Assembly: GCA_039000515.1 (NCBI GenBank) | Contig: JBCFYV010000012.1 | Location: forward strand, 13,662,200 to 13,726,199 | Source of the DNA: Timema cristinae | Taxonomy: Eukaryota > Arthropoda > Insecta > Phasmatodea > Timematidae | DNA length: 64,000 nt | Reading direction: 5' to 3' | In this document: positions 33,255-47,516 of the stretch, piece after piece | How the letters are laid out: each line of letters starts with the position of its first letter | Position numbering within the stretch: the stretch's first letter is position 1 | Made by a program: the position numbers and the translations under genes | Notes under the pieces: model-generated | The model's database searches: none | What the model was told of the DNA's origin: nothing | Seen by the model: the letters and a program-made list of their open reading frames with translations, nothing else

Positions 33255-33331
33255 ATTTTCAGAATATGATATCTAAGAGGTGTTATCCTCACTAAAATGC
33301 ATAGATGATACCTTCGGCTATCTGATTCACA
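33255..33331 (+). repeat. Direct repeat, right unit (about 77 bp)
   Basis: Second copy of 32896-32972, about 359 bp downstream. The family 3 SINE at 33158-33245 ends just before it. Confidence 0.9.
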
Positions 33332-33952
33332 AATAGAAATGTCAACCAACAATATGAAGTGTGTTGATTAGCTCTCCTCCTATACTAATTTCATACCTTA
33401 TTCTACATAAGATTTAAGTAGCATTTGAGATAGAATAAATCCTTGTCCAATATTTTTCTTAATTTTGCTTCCTCTTTGTACGCATTAACTCTTATTAATC
33501 ACGTCCAAATTTTTGTATAATTTGTATATCATTATACAGTTAAATACTTTTATAAAATTAATTGTAGAATAGTTTGTATCTGAACCGATTTGCACGCGAA
33601 TTAAAGCGCCAATCTGGTTCTTACTGGCTCATCTGTTAGGATGGTCAAGGTTCAATTTATGGGAGAGATTACGAAAGCGTTTTTCTCCTAAACGGTTAAA
33701 CCCTTTCATTCTTACTATAGCGTGGATACGGACAAAATAAAAACGAAATATTAATAATGGTAATATAGCTGGGCTTTAAAAACAATAACATTAGTAACTA
33801 TAAAATATTTCAAGAATATCAGATGTAACTGAAGACAACATGTATTTACGTATGAATACATGAAAATGTATTTCATTTCTTTTTCTGTCTGTCAAATAAG
33901 CATCTTCCTGTTAAATTTGAACTTTATCCGTGTAAAGCTAGTTTTGTTTATT
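33332..33952. other. Non-coding stretch, no gene seen
   Basis: Unique moderately AT-rich DNA, no frame with a domain. Confidence 0.45.
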
Positions 33953-35190
33953 TAATAACTGATGTACCCCTTCTTAACATAGGGAATCTATAAAGTAGAT
34001 TTGTTATTTTAGGTGTATAAAATTAACTGAAGATAATAGTTACCAGATCTTAAATTATGTTTAAATATTAATCGTTTAATGGTTTAAATTGTCGTAAAAA
34101 ATGCGAAAGTAACTGACTAATATACAATGCCAAATAAATATATAATCTGAACATATTGTAAAAGATAACATTTCTCTTAAAGATTAAGCTAATACTTCTA
34201 TATAGATAAAAATGTTTTGAAGCCTGTTGGTGCTAGTAAAAAAGAAAGAAAAGTGTCAAAGAATAACTCATTACTTGTTAAAGGTTTGTAATTAAATCCA
34301 ATATAACTATTTTGGCATTTTTACCACGTCCCCAGTTTAAACTTTTTACCCTAGTTACCCTTTTTACTAATTTTACCCATTCTACACTGTTTGTTGTTTT
34401 TACACCATTTTACCTTACTTGCATAGAGAAATAACTTTTAACCCAGTTTTTTTACTACCCTTTTAACTGTATACACACTTACCGCCCGCCCTCTTACGCT
34501 TTTGCCCCGCTAACCTTTCTGCCTTTTTACCCGTTTTATGGTTTCTTAATGTTTTAACATTATTACATTATTTTACCCCTTTTAGCCCTTATAATTTTAT
34601 TTTTTGCAATTTTTACAATGTTTTCTGTTTTTAACAATTTTTTTTTCTCGTTTTTACTGTTATTTTCCCTTTTTACTATTTTCACCCTATTGTTGCTTCT
34701 GCTCCTTTTGAAAATATTTACTTTATACACCTTTTACCAATCATACCTCTTACTATTTTTATTCTATTTCCTTTTTAACCTTTACAATCCATTAACCATT
34801 TGACTATTTTTTCCCTATTTACTGTTATCGGCCTTTTTGTATCTTTTTAATATCTTTAACTCTTTTTTTATCTTTTTCAACCCTTTTAACCCTATTAACT
34901 TTTTAATTTATTATGATCTACTACTTGTCCTTTTTAGGCAACAATTTTAATCCAATTTGTCCTTTTTACAGTATTTTCACGGTTGTTCCCTCTTTGACAT
35001 GTGTTAATTTCTAGACAACTTTGCAAATTTTACCATTTAAGTCTCATCGCCCATTTCGATTAGATTTACTTTTACAACTTTTACCATATTTAGCCTTTGT
35101 GAGATTTATTACCTTTTTACTCAATATTAAATTAACTTGACTTAACCCCGGAAATATTTTAGTACAAAAAAGTTGTAACGGGGATTAAAA
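33953..35190 (-). mobile_element. Composite dispersed repeat with internal TTTTACC minisatellite, inverted copy
   Basis: Read on the minus strand, a GGTAAAA-type array (35190-34310) is followed by a terminal part (about 34260-33953). The terminal part contains TAGCACCAACAGGC, TTCGCATTTTTTACGACA and TTTATAGATTCCC, in the same order as at 8065-8962. The array is longer here (about 880 bp) and gives a leucine/phenylalanine-rich chance frame (34618-34803). Present once in the window because it lies outside the duplicated part. Confidence 0.55.
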
Positions 35191-37486
35191 GGGTGTATGT
35201 TATAGGAGGTGTAAGGTATAAAGTGTGTAGGTTTCAGGATAAAATTGTAAAAAGGTTTTCAAGAAAAAAACTTATTAGTACATTAAAGTTATTTATTAGA
35301 AATAAGCCACATACTTATAGAACTAATATATCAAGGTGACATGAGAGGAAGAATTTGTTGTGGATTCCATACTCTTCTTGCTTACTCTCCATGACAAACA
35401 ATCTACATTACATATTGTATGAAGTTCATGGCGTTAATATTTCTTCATTTTTTTAGTTTTTAAATAATTAAAAAGATTTTAATTAAAATCAAAATTCTGG
35501 TTTTGAGGTGTATATGTTTGTGCAAAGGGAGTCTAGTAGTTAAATTTCAAATTGCGTATGGTAGATATCTCGTAAAGCTCATGACAGAAAGGCACACCAA
35601 CTATTATTTAATTTATACAAATATAATTAAAATAGTTGTTGTTAAATGGTTTGCTTTGAATGGTTTTGTAAATATTATTTATAAAATTATAGGATTGATT
35701 CCAAGCATTTACAACACAAATTGTGGATGTTATAATATTAATACAGTGCTGTATTGTATAATAGTAGCTTTGTGAGGTTGTTGGCAACACTGCTAAGAGG
35801 CTTGGGGATACGGGTGAAACGCTTTACGAGGAGGGTAGAAGGGGTTTGTGGGGAACTCAGGATACCATCTGCGGTTCTTTCTTATCTACGTGTCCTATAG
35901 TGGAGTACAATGTGGTCGCAATAATATTGCGCCATAATTTTCCTCCCTCATGTGTTCTGTTGTTTTTTTCATCCCCTTCTTTTCCCAGTTGTGGTAAGAA
36001 AGCAAGTGTCATACGTCTTTGTCACCACGTTTATTAAAACCAGATGGTGTGAAATTCCTTTGGTGTGCTAAAGAACTAAGAAGGATTTTTTTCCCCGCTA
36101 ATGCACATATGTAGGGTTTAAAATTAGTGCTGAACGCACAAAGCGGTAACAGCGGTTTCAACTACTCGTGTGGTCTACTATTTTATTTTTTTATGCTTAT
36201 TCGCTCTTACGAAACATTACCTGCGTTAAAGTTTTACTATTCCAATTTCTTTGGGAAATATGCCTTCAATGACGTTGCCACTTTACAATCGAATAAAACA
36301 AATATTTATTAAATAAATTTATTTTTATCAATATTTGGGGCTTAGAGATACGAATTAGAAATTCTTTATATTTAACAACTATTTTAATTTAAATAGCATT
36401 CAAATTATCATTTGACATACTATATACATTTTAAGTATTTCTTCTCAAATAGTTTGAAATATTAAAGTTTATTTAACTATCACTTTAGTGAATTAGTTCT
36501 AATAATTCTATCATATCAGCTATATATTTAAAAATATATGAGTCCCTATGTTGATGAGTTGAAACATAATACTAATATTTTAATTGATATGTATAGTTTA
36601 TTTTCAACAAAAATACAAACAAACAACTTAAGTATGGAATTTTTTTAAATTTAAAGACATTTTCTTATTTTGTATTGAAACGCTTAGCTATTCAAACGAT
36701 ATATATTTGTTGCTTATGAAATAATATTAGTTAATGATAAAACAAATTAGATATTATAATATTTCTCTTGTTCATGAACAGAAACCTGAGATTGACCTTT
36801 AGAGTGGTGGAGATTAAAACACTCATGTTCGTAGTAAAAATACACGCCAATAGGCCCGTGGTCAAAGGTCCATCTCATTTTGTATTAGTATGGGTCACAA
36901 TTGGCGGTGTTTGTCAGGGCTTTCTCATATGGGTGTACTGAGACTAGATTTCTTGATCGGTTTACCGCTTTCCCGCCAATAATATGAAGGTACATTTACT
37001 ACAATGTTCTACCTTTCCTATCACTCCCACACTATTGTGAATAAATAATGTAATATTAATATATAATCAAAACGGGGAGTAAATCACTATAGCAAACCAA
37101 GAAGTTGTTATTATGAGTTCGTATGAAACTTAGTAAACACATCTTCAACAGGTAAACTGTTTTAGATATTTTAGGTAGTGAAGGGTGGATTCCAAAATGT
37201 CATAGAATTATTTTCCAATATTTCAGTTCTTTGTTCTTAAGTTCTAAATTCTACTAATCCCACGAATTAATCTATATTTTTTATTGTTTATGTAATTTGA
37301 ATAGTTACGGAATCATTCAAAAGGCTAGTATACAATATAAATTATACAACACAATCGTACAAATATTTCGTTATGTAGTTAATTATATATTAAAACCCAT
37401 TTTTCCAAAATTTAATTTTAGTAAATCACAATTAAATAAACTGTATTCCTCAGGTAAACTACGTTATTCCCAATAAATACTCATTA
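35191..37486. other. AT-rich stretch with less AT-rich patches, no gene seen
   Basis: Patches at 35770-36060 and 36780-36990 are less AT-rich, but no frame there has a recognisable domain (35503-35775, 35846-36037 and 36127-36312 are short and featureless). No repeat recognised. Confidence 0.45.
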
Positions 37487-37487
37487 C

Positions 37488-37558
<71 letters not shown>

Positions 37559-37757
37559 TTATTATTATTATTATCATTATTATTATTAGCACCGCGTCTT
37601 ACTACCCGTTCGGGTTATACGCACTTACGCTAATGTGTAATGGTAGGGTGATTGTGAGATGAAATGAAGGACCTACACTTTAACGTGGGATCCGAACCAT
37701 AGTGGAGACTTGGCATTCCCCACATACACAAGATGTCTTGTCAGAGGTGGACATAAT
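37487..37757 (-). mobile_element. tRNA-derived SINE, family 1a, 5' truncated, with long (ATT)n tail
   Basis: A run of about 100 bp of ATT units (37487-37588) forms the minus-strand (TAA)n tail. Next to it the plus strand reads AGCACCGCGTCTTACTACCC and GGGTTATACGC, the conserved family 1 3' end. Then come GGTAGGGTGATTGTGAGAT and GTGGGATCCGAACCA as in 11880-12182. The match stops near GTCAGAGGTGGA (37740-37751), so the outer tRNA-like head of the 11.9-kb copy is missing. Confidence 0.8.
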
Positions 37758-39472
37758 TACTAAAATCAACTTTTTTGCGTTCAGTTATATATACAACATA
37801 ACATAAAAAACTAGATTTAGAGTGAAAAATTATAATAGGGGCCAATAATTTATTAATTTAAAACCATTATTTGTATCCCAACAATATACTTTTCATTGCA
37901 AATATGTTTGGTAGTATTTCTTATAAAATATGCCTTGTGATAGAAAATGTTTGTTATTTAAGAAACTAAACCTATTCAGTTTCTTAATTTAAGATTTTCC
38001 GAAAAGCCAAACAAACTATCAAATATTTATTATACTTATTAATCAGAATAACATCAGGTTGATTATTATTTTACATTCAAAATTACTAGGGCTTGCCCCA
38101 TTTGCCATCAGGTCTGATGCGCTAGACTTACATTTTACATTTGATCACTTTTATAAGTGTTTGAGTTTAAGTACACGATGGGTGTATTGACTTAGTCATT
38201 AAAATAAATATAACTAGTATTCTAGGTTTTACATAGCTATTAACTATCATACATACATATACATATATATTAACTAATATATATATATACAATATTGCTT
38301 GAAGAGGTCCTAGAGAGTTTACATTTTTTATTTTTTATTCATATTTTAAGTACAATTTGAATAAATCTGTGCTCTAAAATAGCGTCTACATTGTACATTA
38401 TACTTTACCTTAAAGGCAAAATATCCTTTATTCTTTTCCAGAATAGTAGCTCAATTTTAATTGCTTTCATGTATTTTTATAAGCCTAAGGCTTACAAGAA
38501 CCAGCTAATTTTATCACAAAAAGTTTCGAATTTTTTCAACCTTTCTTTTAAAATTTCCAAGCTCAAATATTAATTGACTATCTATGAAACGTAAATACAC
38601 ATCCAATTGTTTTGAATTTGGTTGTATGTAATTTAAAAAAAATCAAATAGATGTTAACTTTTATCTAGAAAATATATTAAGATTTTATATATTTTAAATA
38701 AATATGTTCCTAAATTGGAGTGATATGGTATTTTACTTCTAGTTTATCTTTGATATATTTTATGTACGTTAAAATAAGTATTACTACTCATTTTTAATGT
38801 GAAAATGGATTATATCATAAGCTTACCATCATCCGATTACACGCTCTTATTTTATTTAAAGTTGCTTTAAAACATAATTTATTTTAGCTTGTCCTTTTCT
38901 GAAATAATTATAAGACAAAAATATATAAATAATTTATTCTTTTAAATAAATTTACAGGTCCACAACACTTGAGAAACTAAGAGCAAATAAACCATATATT
39001 ACAGATGTTTAAATATATGATAACACAAAAGTTAATAGCAACATAAGATACAAATTATTTATTTCAATGAGTGAAAATATATTTAAAACACTTAAGCCAT
39101 TTATGATTGAAAAAAATTGTACAATCAGAAGGTTTAAGTTTGGGTTTGATATATACTTGTATTCTTTTAATTAAATCATTATTTCATTTATCTGTTATGT
39201 CGTATGCTTCATCATGAACAATATTGTTATTACGACAGTATTAAAGGTCGTATAAAATAAATGCCTAAGGAAACGAACATGGTTTGTTGGTTAAAAGAGT
39301 GCCATATAGTTTCAATATTCTTTGGAAAGGGAGTGGAGGATGGTAGAATGTTGGGATATTCTGTCATTAGTTTGTATGTTCGGCAGAGGACATGCTACTG
39401 CTGCTTGTTTTCTGTTTATTTTTATTTTTTTAGAGGAAAAATATACTTTGAGAGCTTGTTTCAGTTTTTCCA
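37758..39472. other. AT-rich non-coding stretch up to the start of copy B
   Basis: Short frames (38391-38573 and 39261-39515) without domains. The latter ends across the start of the copy B match. No target duplication, satellite or transposon end is visible at 39472/39473. Confidence 0.45.
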
Positions 39473-42400
39473 TAGGGTTTCTATAACGAGTCTTGATAAA
39501 AACCTAGATAATTAGTGTAACTATACACATTTTTTGGTAAACTTCGGTACAATTATTTTTCTAAAAAGGGTTTCAAAGCTATTTCAGTATGATTTATAAA
39601 CAAAACACAACATCTTTAAAAAAACTTTGAAATATAATCTAGAGTCTTTTGTAAATATTATTATTAATATTAGAGCTGGATAGGACAGATAAAGTTATAA
39701 AGTTTTATGTATTAAAAGCTTTTCCTGCATAAAGGCTTTTTATTTCCTATATTACTTTTATAACTATAGTTCATAACAACAAAATAAAAAGTATTTAATA
39801 CTAAAAGTAAATAAGTTTTTATCAAAGTTTAATTTAAATCATGCACCAACATCTCATAATCTAATGGTTTTCGGATAATGACTAACACTTAAAGCTAAAG
39901 ACAAAGTCTAATTTAAACAAAATCGAACAATTGGTTCATCTCTTAACCCATACGAATGCAAATGATAAACTATGCTAATTTCTCTTTTGTTACTAACATT
40001 TATGCTATTTCCTCTTGTTAGAAAAAATAGCTATTAGCTTGAATATAAATGTACCACTTTCACTTCTCCTAAAATATACGATTGGGTTTCAAGAGAATGA
40101 ATATTCATTAATGCATCAGACTTCCTTTCTAAACCTTTTTTAAATTAGTGGATAATTTTCTAATTTTGTTTAAACTAAGAGTTTGTTTAGAGTATTACAT
40201 TATGATTTAAATATGTATAAACATTTTGTAAAACTGGAAGATATTAAAAACTTTCTGTTTCTTGATTTAATTAAACAATAGTTATTGACACGAATAGATG
40301 AACACGTGGACTAAATGTCGGGCTCAAGTTAACTAGTTGTCTGGTACGGATATGCTGAAGTTTAGATTCCTGCTAAGTTATTCACGACCTTACTTTCTTG
40401 CAAATACAAGTACATTTCCTCTAGTTTATATAAAATGCGTAAAGCATTACCAGATGGAGGGACAAGATTTTATTTTATTTTGTTATAGAAAATTAATTTA
40501 CTATTTGTTATTAAAAAAAGCTAGTTCAAATAAAAATACAAGTGCAGCTCAATTATTATTTTTTAAATACTATTTTTATATATTTTTAAATAGTAAGAAA
40601 CGTACGGTCAAAATAACCAGTATAGGCGAATGCAATATTTATTAACCTATTTTAATACTATTTTTGATTAAAAAAATTTAATTTTCTTAAATTTAAATTG
40701 GTTCCAATTAATATGAGTTTTAAAATTATAGGAATATAAATAATAACTTTTGGCTATCGTAACTGCTTCTAAACTGGTTTGACGTTATTTCTAGTTTGAA
40801 ACTTCACCGATATAAAACTCTACACTTCACTGATGTAGTTCATAGCACCGTGGAGACACAGCCACGGATATATGAAATGAAAATAAAATTGAAATGGATA
40901 TTTTTTGTCACACCTGTGTAATGGTTCCTTTATGTTTGAGATGCGTCGAAATTCAAAAACTGGTTATGGTCAAGTGTGACTTTATAGAGGCCATGGGATT
41001 TTATGAAAGAAAAAGTAATATCACTCCGGCTGAAATAACCGAAATTGAATTTATTCATTGGAAGTTTAATCGTTGTATTATAGTGTCATAAAATTTAATT
41101 GGATTTTAAAATATAACTTTTAATGGATAAACAGACTAAAGACAAATGAAGTACTATTCAAGGCTGTAACCAGCCCAAAATATCATGAAGATTCGGGGGT
41201 ACCAACCACCAGCTGCTAAATATAAAATAATTACTAAAATTAAATTATTCTAGAAGCTACCTGGAACTAGGCTTTATGTCAATTAATAGTAGAAATAAAT
41301 TATTTTCTTGTATAAATTTGTATAAGTTTTATAGAAAATTACGTAACACCTCCTCCCTCCTCTATAAAAATGATCATTGAGCATTTCTTATATAAAGGCA
41401 AATCAATAAATTGGCCCTCCTCCAGATTTTATTCCCTCTCCTATTATATTTACAAATATTATACGATAAAAAACAAACTTAAAATGGCTTTTAAATTTAT
41501 CAGATTAAAATTATATCAGATAAGGACCGTTTAAATATCTTCAAGGGACATCAAAATTTCAAGAAATATATTTTATGGAAGATTACTCCTGATTAATTCT
41601 ATAGGAAATAAAATTAAAATAAAAAACTTCAGGTGAAGACCTATCAAATTGTCAAAAATTAAATACCAAACCTCTTCCTTTACCCTGGATTGTTATAATT
41701 ATTGAATATTGTTTATGGATGATATAAGAATAACTAAATACACCCACTATTACATATGTTAGCAAAACAGAAAATGTCATGTTCAAATAAGTTTTTGATA
41801 TTGATTAAATTATATTATTTTTAAATGCATTTCAAAGGTTTTGAAAAAATTAGCTCAATAGGGTCTCCTTTTTTTTGTATTTATCAATAATTTATGAAGA
41901 TGTTTTTATCATTTAAGAAATTATTAATAAACATTACTAACGATAATTGTATGTTTCTTTCAGAGATATCAGTTCAATATTTCTATTATTTCTATAGTTG
42001 ATTGTATCCAATAATCTATAGACATGGGTGTTAGTATTGTCTTTGTTTTTTAAGGGATTGAAGGTCTAGGTTCCAATCCTGGCTTGAATCTCCATGCTAT
42101 TACCTCCTAAATTGCTTCCCACTCCTGCTCCACTCAAATTACCCTGTAGTGTAAATATATGGATGGCCCTTACTAGTAATAACACTCATAGCTCGCAGCA
42201 AATAAAAGCATGAGACTGACATATGTAAGTACTTCACATTCCCAGAAATGTTCCTCTCATAACATTTAGCTATGTTCGTGTTATTGCTCAGAACGAGTCA
42301 ACAATTACTTCTAACTTAGGAGTATATTTTCACTAACAGACATAATTGTTTCGAGCAAATGAGGTCCACGTTAAAATGTCACAACAAAAACCTTATCTTT

Positions 42401-43342
42401 TTTGTTTGTTAAATTTTGTGTTAACATAGCAGTCAGCAATCTAGTTAAATTGCAGACTCAACAAAGACCTAGTCTACTCTTTTCTCCTTTGTTGAAGGTT
42501 CTTACGCTTCTTGGTCAGAGGAACAGTCAGGTTCTCCCGAGCGTGTTATGAAGAAGAATGGTTGATGACGACTGCGACTCTTGTTGAGTGTCATCTAATT
42601 TTCCAAGGAAACCCAACTCCTTCCTTGCTTCGCTCTAAAAAAAACACACCTCACCCCCTTTTCTTCATCGTTTCATTCGTGCTTCCATCCAAAGAGGACA
42701 ATGTCCTTCTCAGTAATTACTTGAAAATAACAGGGATGACTTTTCTCCGTTCTAGGGGGTAGTAGAATGCCGGAAACAGTATGGCGTGCTATTCTTGATG
42801 GTTTCATCAAACCTACAAATTAACAAAATACGTAGACAAGAAGTTAAAGAGAGATAAAACGAGATATAAGTGAATATATATATAAGTACTCTCGCTTTTA
42901 AATTTACGGTAAATGTTATTCTTGTTAATTTGGTCCATCAGCCCTAGAATCAAGTGTTATTTTATCTTTTTCTATTTAGTTTTAATCGTGCCAAAAAATC
43001 ACGATAGCGCATTGAGTTTTATGTCGGGTAGTTGGAGAAATAACCATCTCATGTGATATAATATCAAAAACATTAAAATCAGAGCATTTTCCTACTGTCC
43101 AATTATTGACTTGAAGTGACAGTGTTGACGTCAACAATCTCTTTGCAAAACAATCTTACCAATAATGGTCTTGAGTCTCCAGCCTGAACGTCATCGTTGT
43201 GTTTGTATGAGAAAAAGTATAAAGTCTAACACACAAGAAGTACAGACACGTAACTAAATTGAACAAAGTCTAAGCAAAATAGATGAAACTATTATCATGA
43301 TCTTTGCGTCATCCTGCGTGGGCCTCCTGGTGACAGATATGT

Positions 43343-43737
43343 CTTAAGGTACGGCAGAGGGAGCGCGAGTAAATTTACAGTTTTTTTTTATCATTACACT
43401 TCTTTGGCAAAATTAAAAAAAAGTTTCTCCAGTTGCGACATAGAGCAGAGTTTTCTGCACGTGCCAATATTAACAAATCTTGAAAATCTGTCAAGGGTGT
43501 CCTTGAATTTTGTCAAAACATTTTTAATAAAGGAAAAAGGTTTTGACAACATTCCAGGACACCCTTGACAGATTTTCATGATCTGTTGATATTAACATGG
43601 ACATAAAACTAAACTCTATCTTGCTACTGGAGAAACATTTTATTTATTTTGGACAAAAAATTTCAATTCTATAAATACTGTAAAAATACTTTCTCTCCTT
43701 TGGGCCTCACCTTAATCTAGGTGGTTTAATTTGTGTT
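43343..43737. repeat. Long imperfect inverted repeat (foldback element), copy B
   Basis: Counterpart of the foldback at 3878-4256, with the same arms, apex and outer ends. It differs by a few substitutions and homopolymer length changes, so the structure predates the duplication. Confidence 0.7.
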
Positions 43738-45329
43738 GATATTAAATGTTAGTTTATCTAGGGGCTAGTACTTTTATCTTATCTTCCATTTATGGTTATG
43801 ATTATAATATAATTTATTTTAAATTTGATACATTGGTTGTATTTAAAAGTAGAATATTACGATTTATACTGTGCGCATAATTTGAAAAATTATTTCAATT
43901 TTAAAGTGTCTTATACTCATAAAAAATATATATTGTATAAAATAATCATTCACTATTTCTCATTTTGCTTATTATATTTAAGAACAGAATTCTCAAAAAT
44001 ATCTCTTAAATAAACCATCCTTAGGATAAGTTTTCTTTATTATCTTATTAATATAAAATCCTGTTCAGACACAACATTTTCAAATATTGTTGCCCATTAA
44101 TAAATGTACACATGTTAAAAATATAATTTATTGTAATTACAAATGTTACCCTTATATTATTAAAAAAATATTTTATAAAAATAAAGATAAATTACTATTA
44201 AAATTGTAAGACACTACTAAAATATACATTTGAAAAATAATATTTGACTCAACTTTGATCAAATCAAATTTTCAAGAATAAGTAATTAGTGATCGTTCCT
44301 TAATTTTAGAACTAGAATTAAAAACATAATTTCATTTAAGGCTTATATAGTATGTATATCAAGTTTTAATAAAATAAACTAAACATGTTTGCTGTTACCT
44401 CAAGTAGAGACATATAGACATATATAGAGACAGATATGAATCATAATACCCACATTTTCGAGTCCGAGAGCGGATAAAACGTCAATATTGACTATACATA
44501 ATTTATTTCAAATTGAATAATCTTTACACAAACAAGTTACTCAAATTTATGTATTCACTATTATATAATAATCCTAATTTATCTTCAACAGTCCAATTTA
44601 AATATGAATAAACCTTTTGACAATCATAAACGTTACTTAAATTAATTTCATGAATGTGATCGTAAAATTATTCGATCTGCAACTGTTACTTTTCCTATAT
44701 AAGAGCAATTCCTATAAATGTTTATCAATAATTAAGTAAGAATTATTTATATTGACCATGACACACTCGCTCAAACTTTTTCATATTCGGTTTTATAGAT
44801 TCAACGATACTTTAAAAAATATAATTTATGTAAACTACTCTTTAATATGTTTTCTCATAAAAACACAGATAATAATGTTAATCACAATCAGCAGTATTTA
44901 TTTATACATTCTAAACCAAATTATTCAAATATATTTACCATAATATATCTTTTTAAATATATTATTTGTTAGCCACCAAAAAATTATTTATTGTTTGTAA
45001 AAATAAAATCCTATTCCTACTTATCATGAAAAACTATTTCCAGATTCTCATTTTGATTCATTGCAAAGTTCGACTTTTGAAACGGATTTTTTTTAATTCT
45101 CTTAAATAAATTAACTTTAAATTAAATTATTTTAGATAATAAAGATACTTAATTGTTAATAATGTAAAATATTTCTTTTTTATATAACAAATTTTGAGCC
45201 AAATATTTTGAACTATTAAAAAAATCTAATTTCACAAAAATAAATTATTAGTTAAACATAATCAACTGATTTTTTGAGGAAAAATATATATACCTATTTA
45301 TAATAGGCCTATATATGACTTAACATTTA

Positions 45330-46240
45330 TTGATTTTGAAACAAATATCTAATACATTTATTTTTAAATATTTGAGTTGAAAAAACAATAATCAGTAAGC
45401 TACCCATAACCGAATTTCCCCTCTCCCCTAAAAATAAATATTGAGCTCTATTTGCCATGTTTCTGCCAATAACTTTTAGTTCTGCATTGCCACTTTAAAA
45501 ATAACTCGAATTTTAGTGAACCGCATATTAGTGAAGGACCGAATATCAAATTTTTACCCAGAACCAAATATACTGGATTATTTGTCAGCTCAAACACTCC
45601 CAAAATACTCATTTGGAACCAAATCGTATGGTAAGTTTAAAAATATGTCTAGGTTTGGAAAAAAGTATTCAGTAAACTACCTATAAATGAGTTTTTACCT
45701 TAACAATAAGTTTATTTATAATGTCAAATATGGTCAAAATACCAATTAAAACCAAATCGTTATGGCCATTTTAAAAATATTTCAAGGTTTTGAAAAATCA
45801 CTTATCAGTAAGCTACCCATAAGTGAGTATTTACTTTCAAAACAGGTATATAGTGTGAGTGGTAGTAAGAACTTTCCAAAAATACCCATTTAAAACCAAC
45901 TGGTTAGAGCCATTTTAAAAATATCTCAGGATTTGAAAAATCAATCATCAGTAAGCTACCCATAAATGAGCTTTACTTCCAAAACAAGGATGCAGTGTTT
46001 TATGGTACTCCACACAAATCCCAGATAAACATTTTAAACAAAATTTTTAAGAGTTTTTACGAGTTAATTTGAATTATAAAAATTTACCCTCAGTTAACTA
46101 TTCTCCAACGGATTCTGGCCCAAAAACAACCAATTGGTAATATTTTCATGTTGAACAATTGTTACATTTGTGTTAAAAAAAAAAGATTCAAAAGCCATTT
46201 TTTAATTTTGGAATAAAAAAAATCATTCGTCAGTAAGCTC
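45330..46240 (+). repeat. Degenerate tandem repeat, unit about 135-150 bp, copy B
   Basis: Copy B equivalent of 5870-6795, with the same succession of CAGTAAGCTACCCATAA-type units and only small indels near the right end. Confidence 0.65.
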
Positions 46241-47257
46241 CCCTTACTTGAAGGGCCAGGGTGAAAAAAACAATCCAATCTAAATATAAATTTTGAACAA
46301 AAACAATAAAAATATTTTTGATCCCTGGTTAAAGACAAACTGAAATACATTATTGTAAAATTCAATTTTTTGTGTTTGTGTTTAAATTTTAATAAAAACA
46401 GCTTCATGATATTTAGATTGATTTTCTCACGATCACAATATTTTCTCTTGATATGAGAAAGCAATTTTGTAGTATTATAAAAGTCTTTTTGAACAGAATT
46501 ATATTAATTATAAAGGCTGGATAAAAGTCTAGAGAAATCCCGTAAGAGGGTAACGCTGGTAATACTCTTAAAGATCAAAGTGTATCTTTCTATTTTAATT
46601 ATTTAAAGTTTATTCTAATTACTGATAATAATTATTTATATTATATTGTACTGATAGTTCAATGTATATAAGATTTTTTTTACATAATATATATTGCACC
46701 ATTCTTTTTTTATGTTTAATAAAAAATCATTTTAAATGCATACAAAAGATTATGTTAATTCTAATAAAATACATTATTAATAAAAACACCAATGAAGGGT
46801 AAAGCCTAATCTTTAATTAGTTCACTTTAAAATTGATTTGTATATAATAATTTATATTCCTATTATCTGAATTTTAAGACTATTCTAAAGTCTGTTATAC
46901 CTTCTCAATTGTTAATGTATACGCAAGACTGTTTAACAATCGTAAGCTGTCCCTTGGTAGGACAAGAAAATTACTTTTTTACGTGCACCTGTCTGAAACA
47001 TAATTGTTCAACTTTATTATTGGTCAATCTTAAACTTTCTCATAAGAATCCAGCTCACTTAGACGTCACGTAATAGGGTTTTGCCTCTCGACATTACACA
47101 ACACTTGAAAACCCTTCCGTGATATACGAGTATCCTCCTAAATACTACCTAAGCGTATTAATGTGTTTTGATTATATAAGACAACACAAAATTTTCCATA
47201 ACTGCCTAGGAGGTAAAATAAAACTTCTCATTTATGCCAAACTTTTCCATGTATAAA

Positions 47258-47516
47258 GCATTATTTAAATATATTTATATATGTATTTATATAAATATAT
47301 AATATATAAATAATATATATAAATATATATTTTATATAATATATAATATATATTTTTATATAAATATATAATATATATTTTATATAAATATATATATATA
47401 TATTTATATAAATATATATATATATATTTATATAAAATTTATATTATATATACATATATATATACATATATATACATATACACACACATATATACATGTA
47501 TATACATATATATACG
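47258..47516. repeat. (TA)n / TATATAAA low-complexity tract, copy B
   Basis: Equivalent of 7797-8064 with several length differences, as expected for an unstable AT tract. Confidence 0.95.

Noticed and set aside
34618..34803. Leu/Phe-rich frame resembling a membrane protein
   Set aside because: Arises from the TTTTACC-type low-complexity array.
37487..37588. CRISPR-like or independent satellite array
   Set aside because: It is a plain (ATT)n run and forms the tail of a minus-strand SINE.
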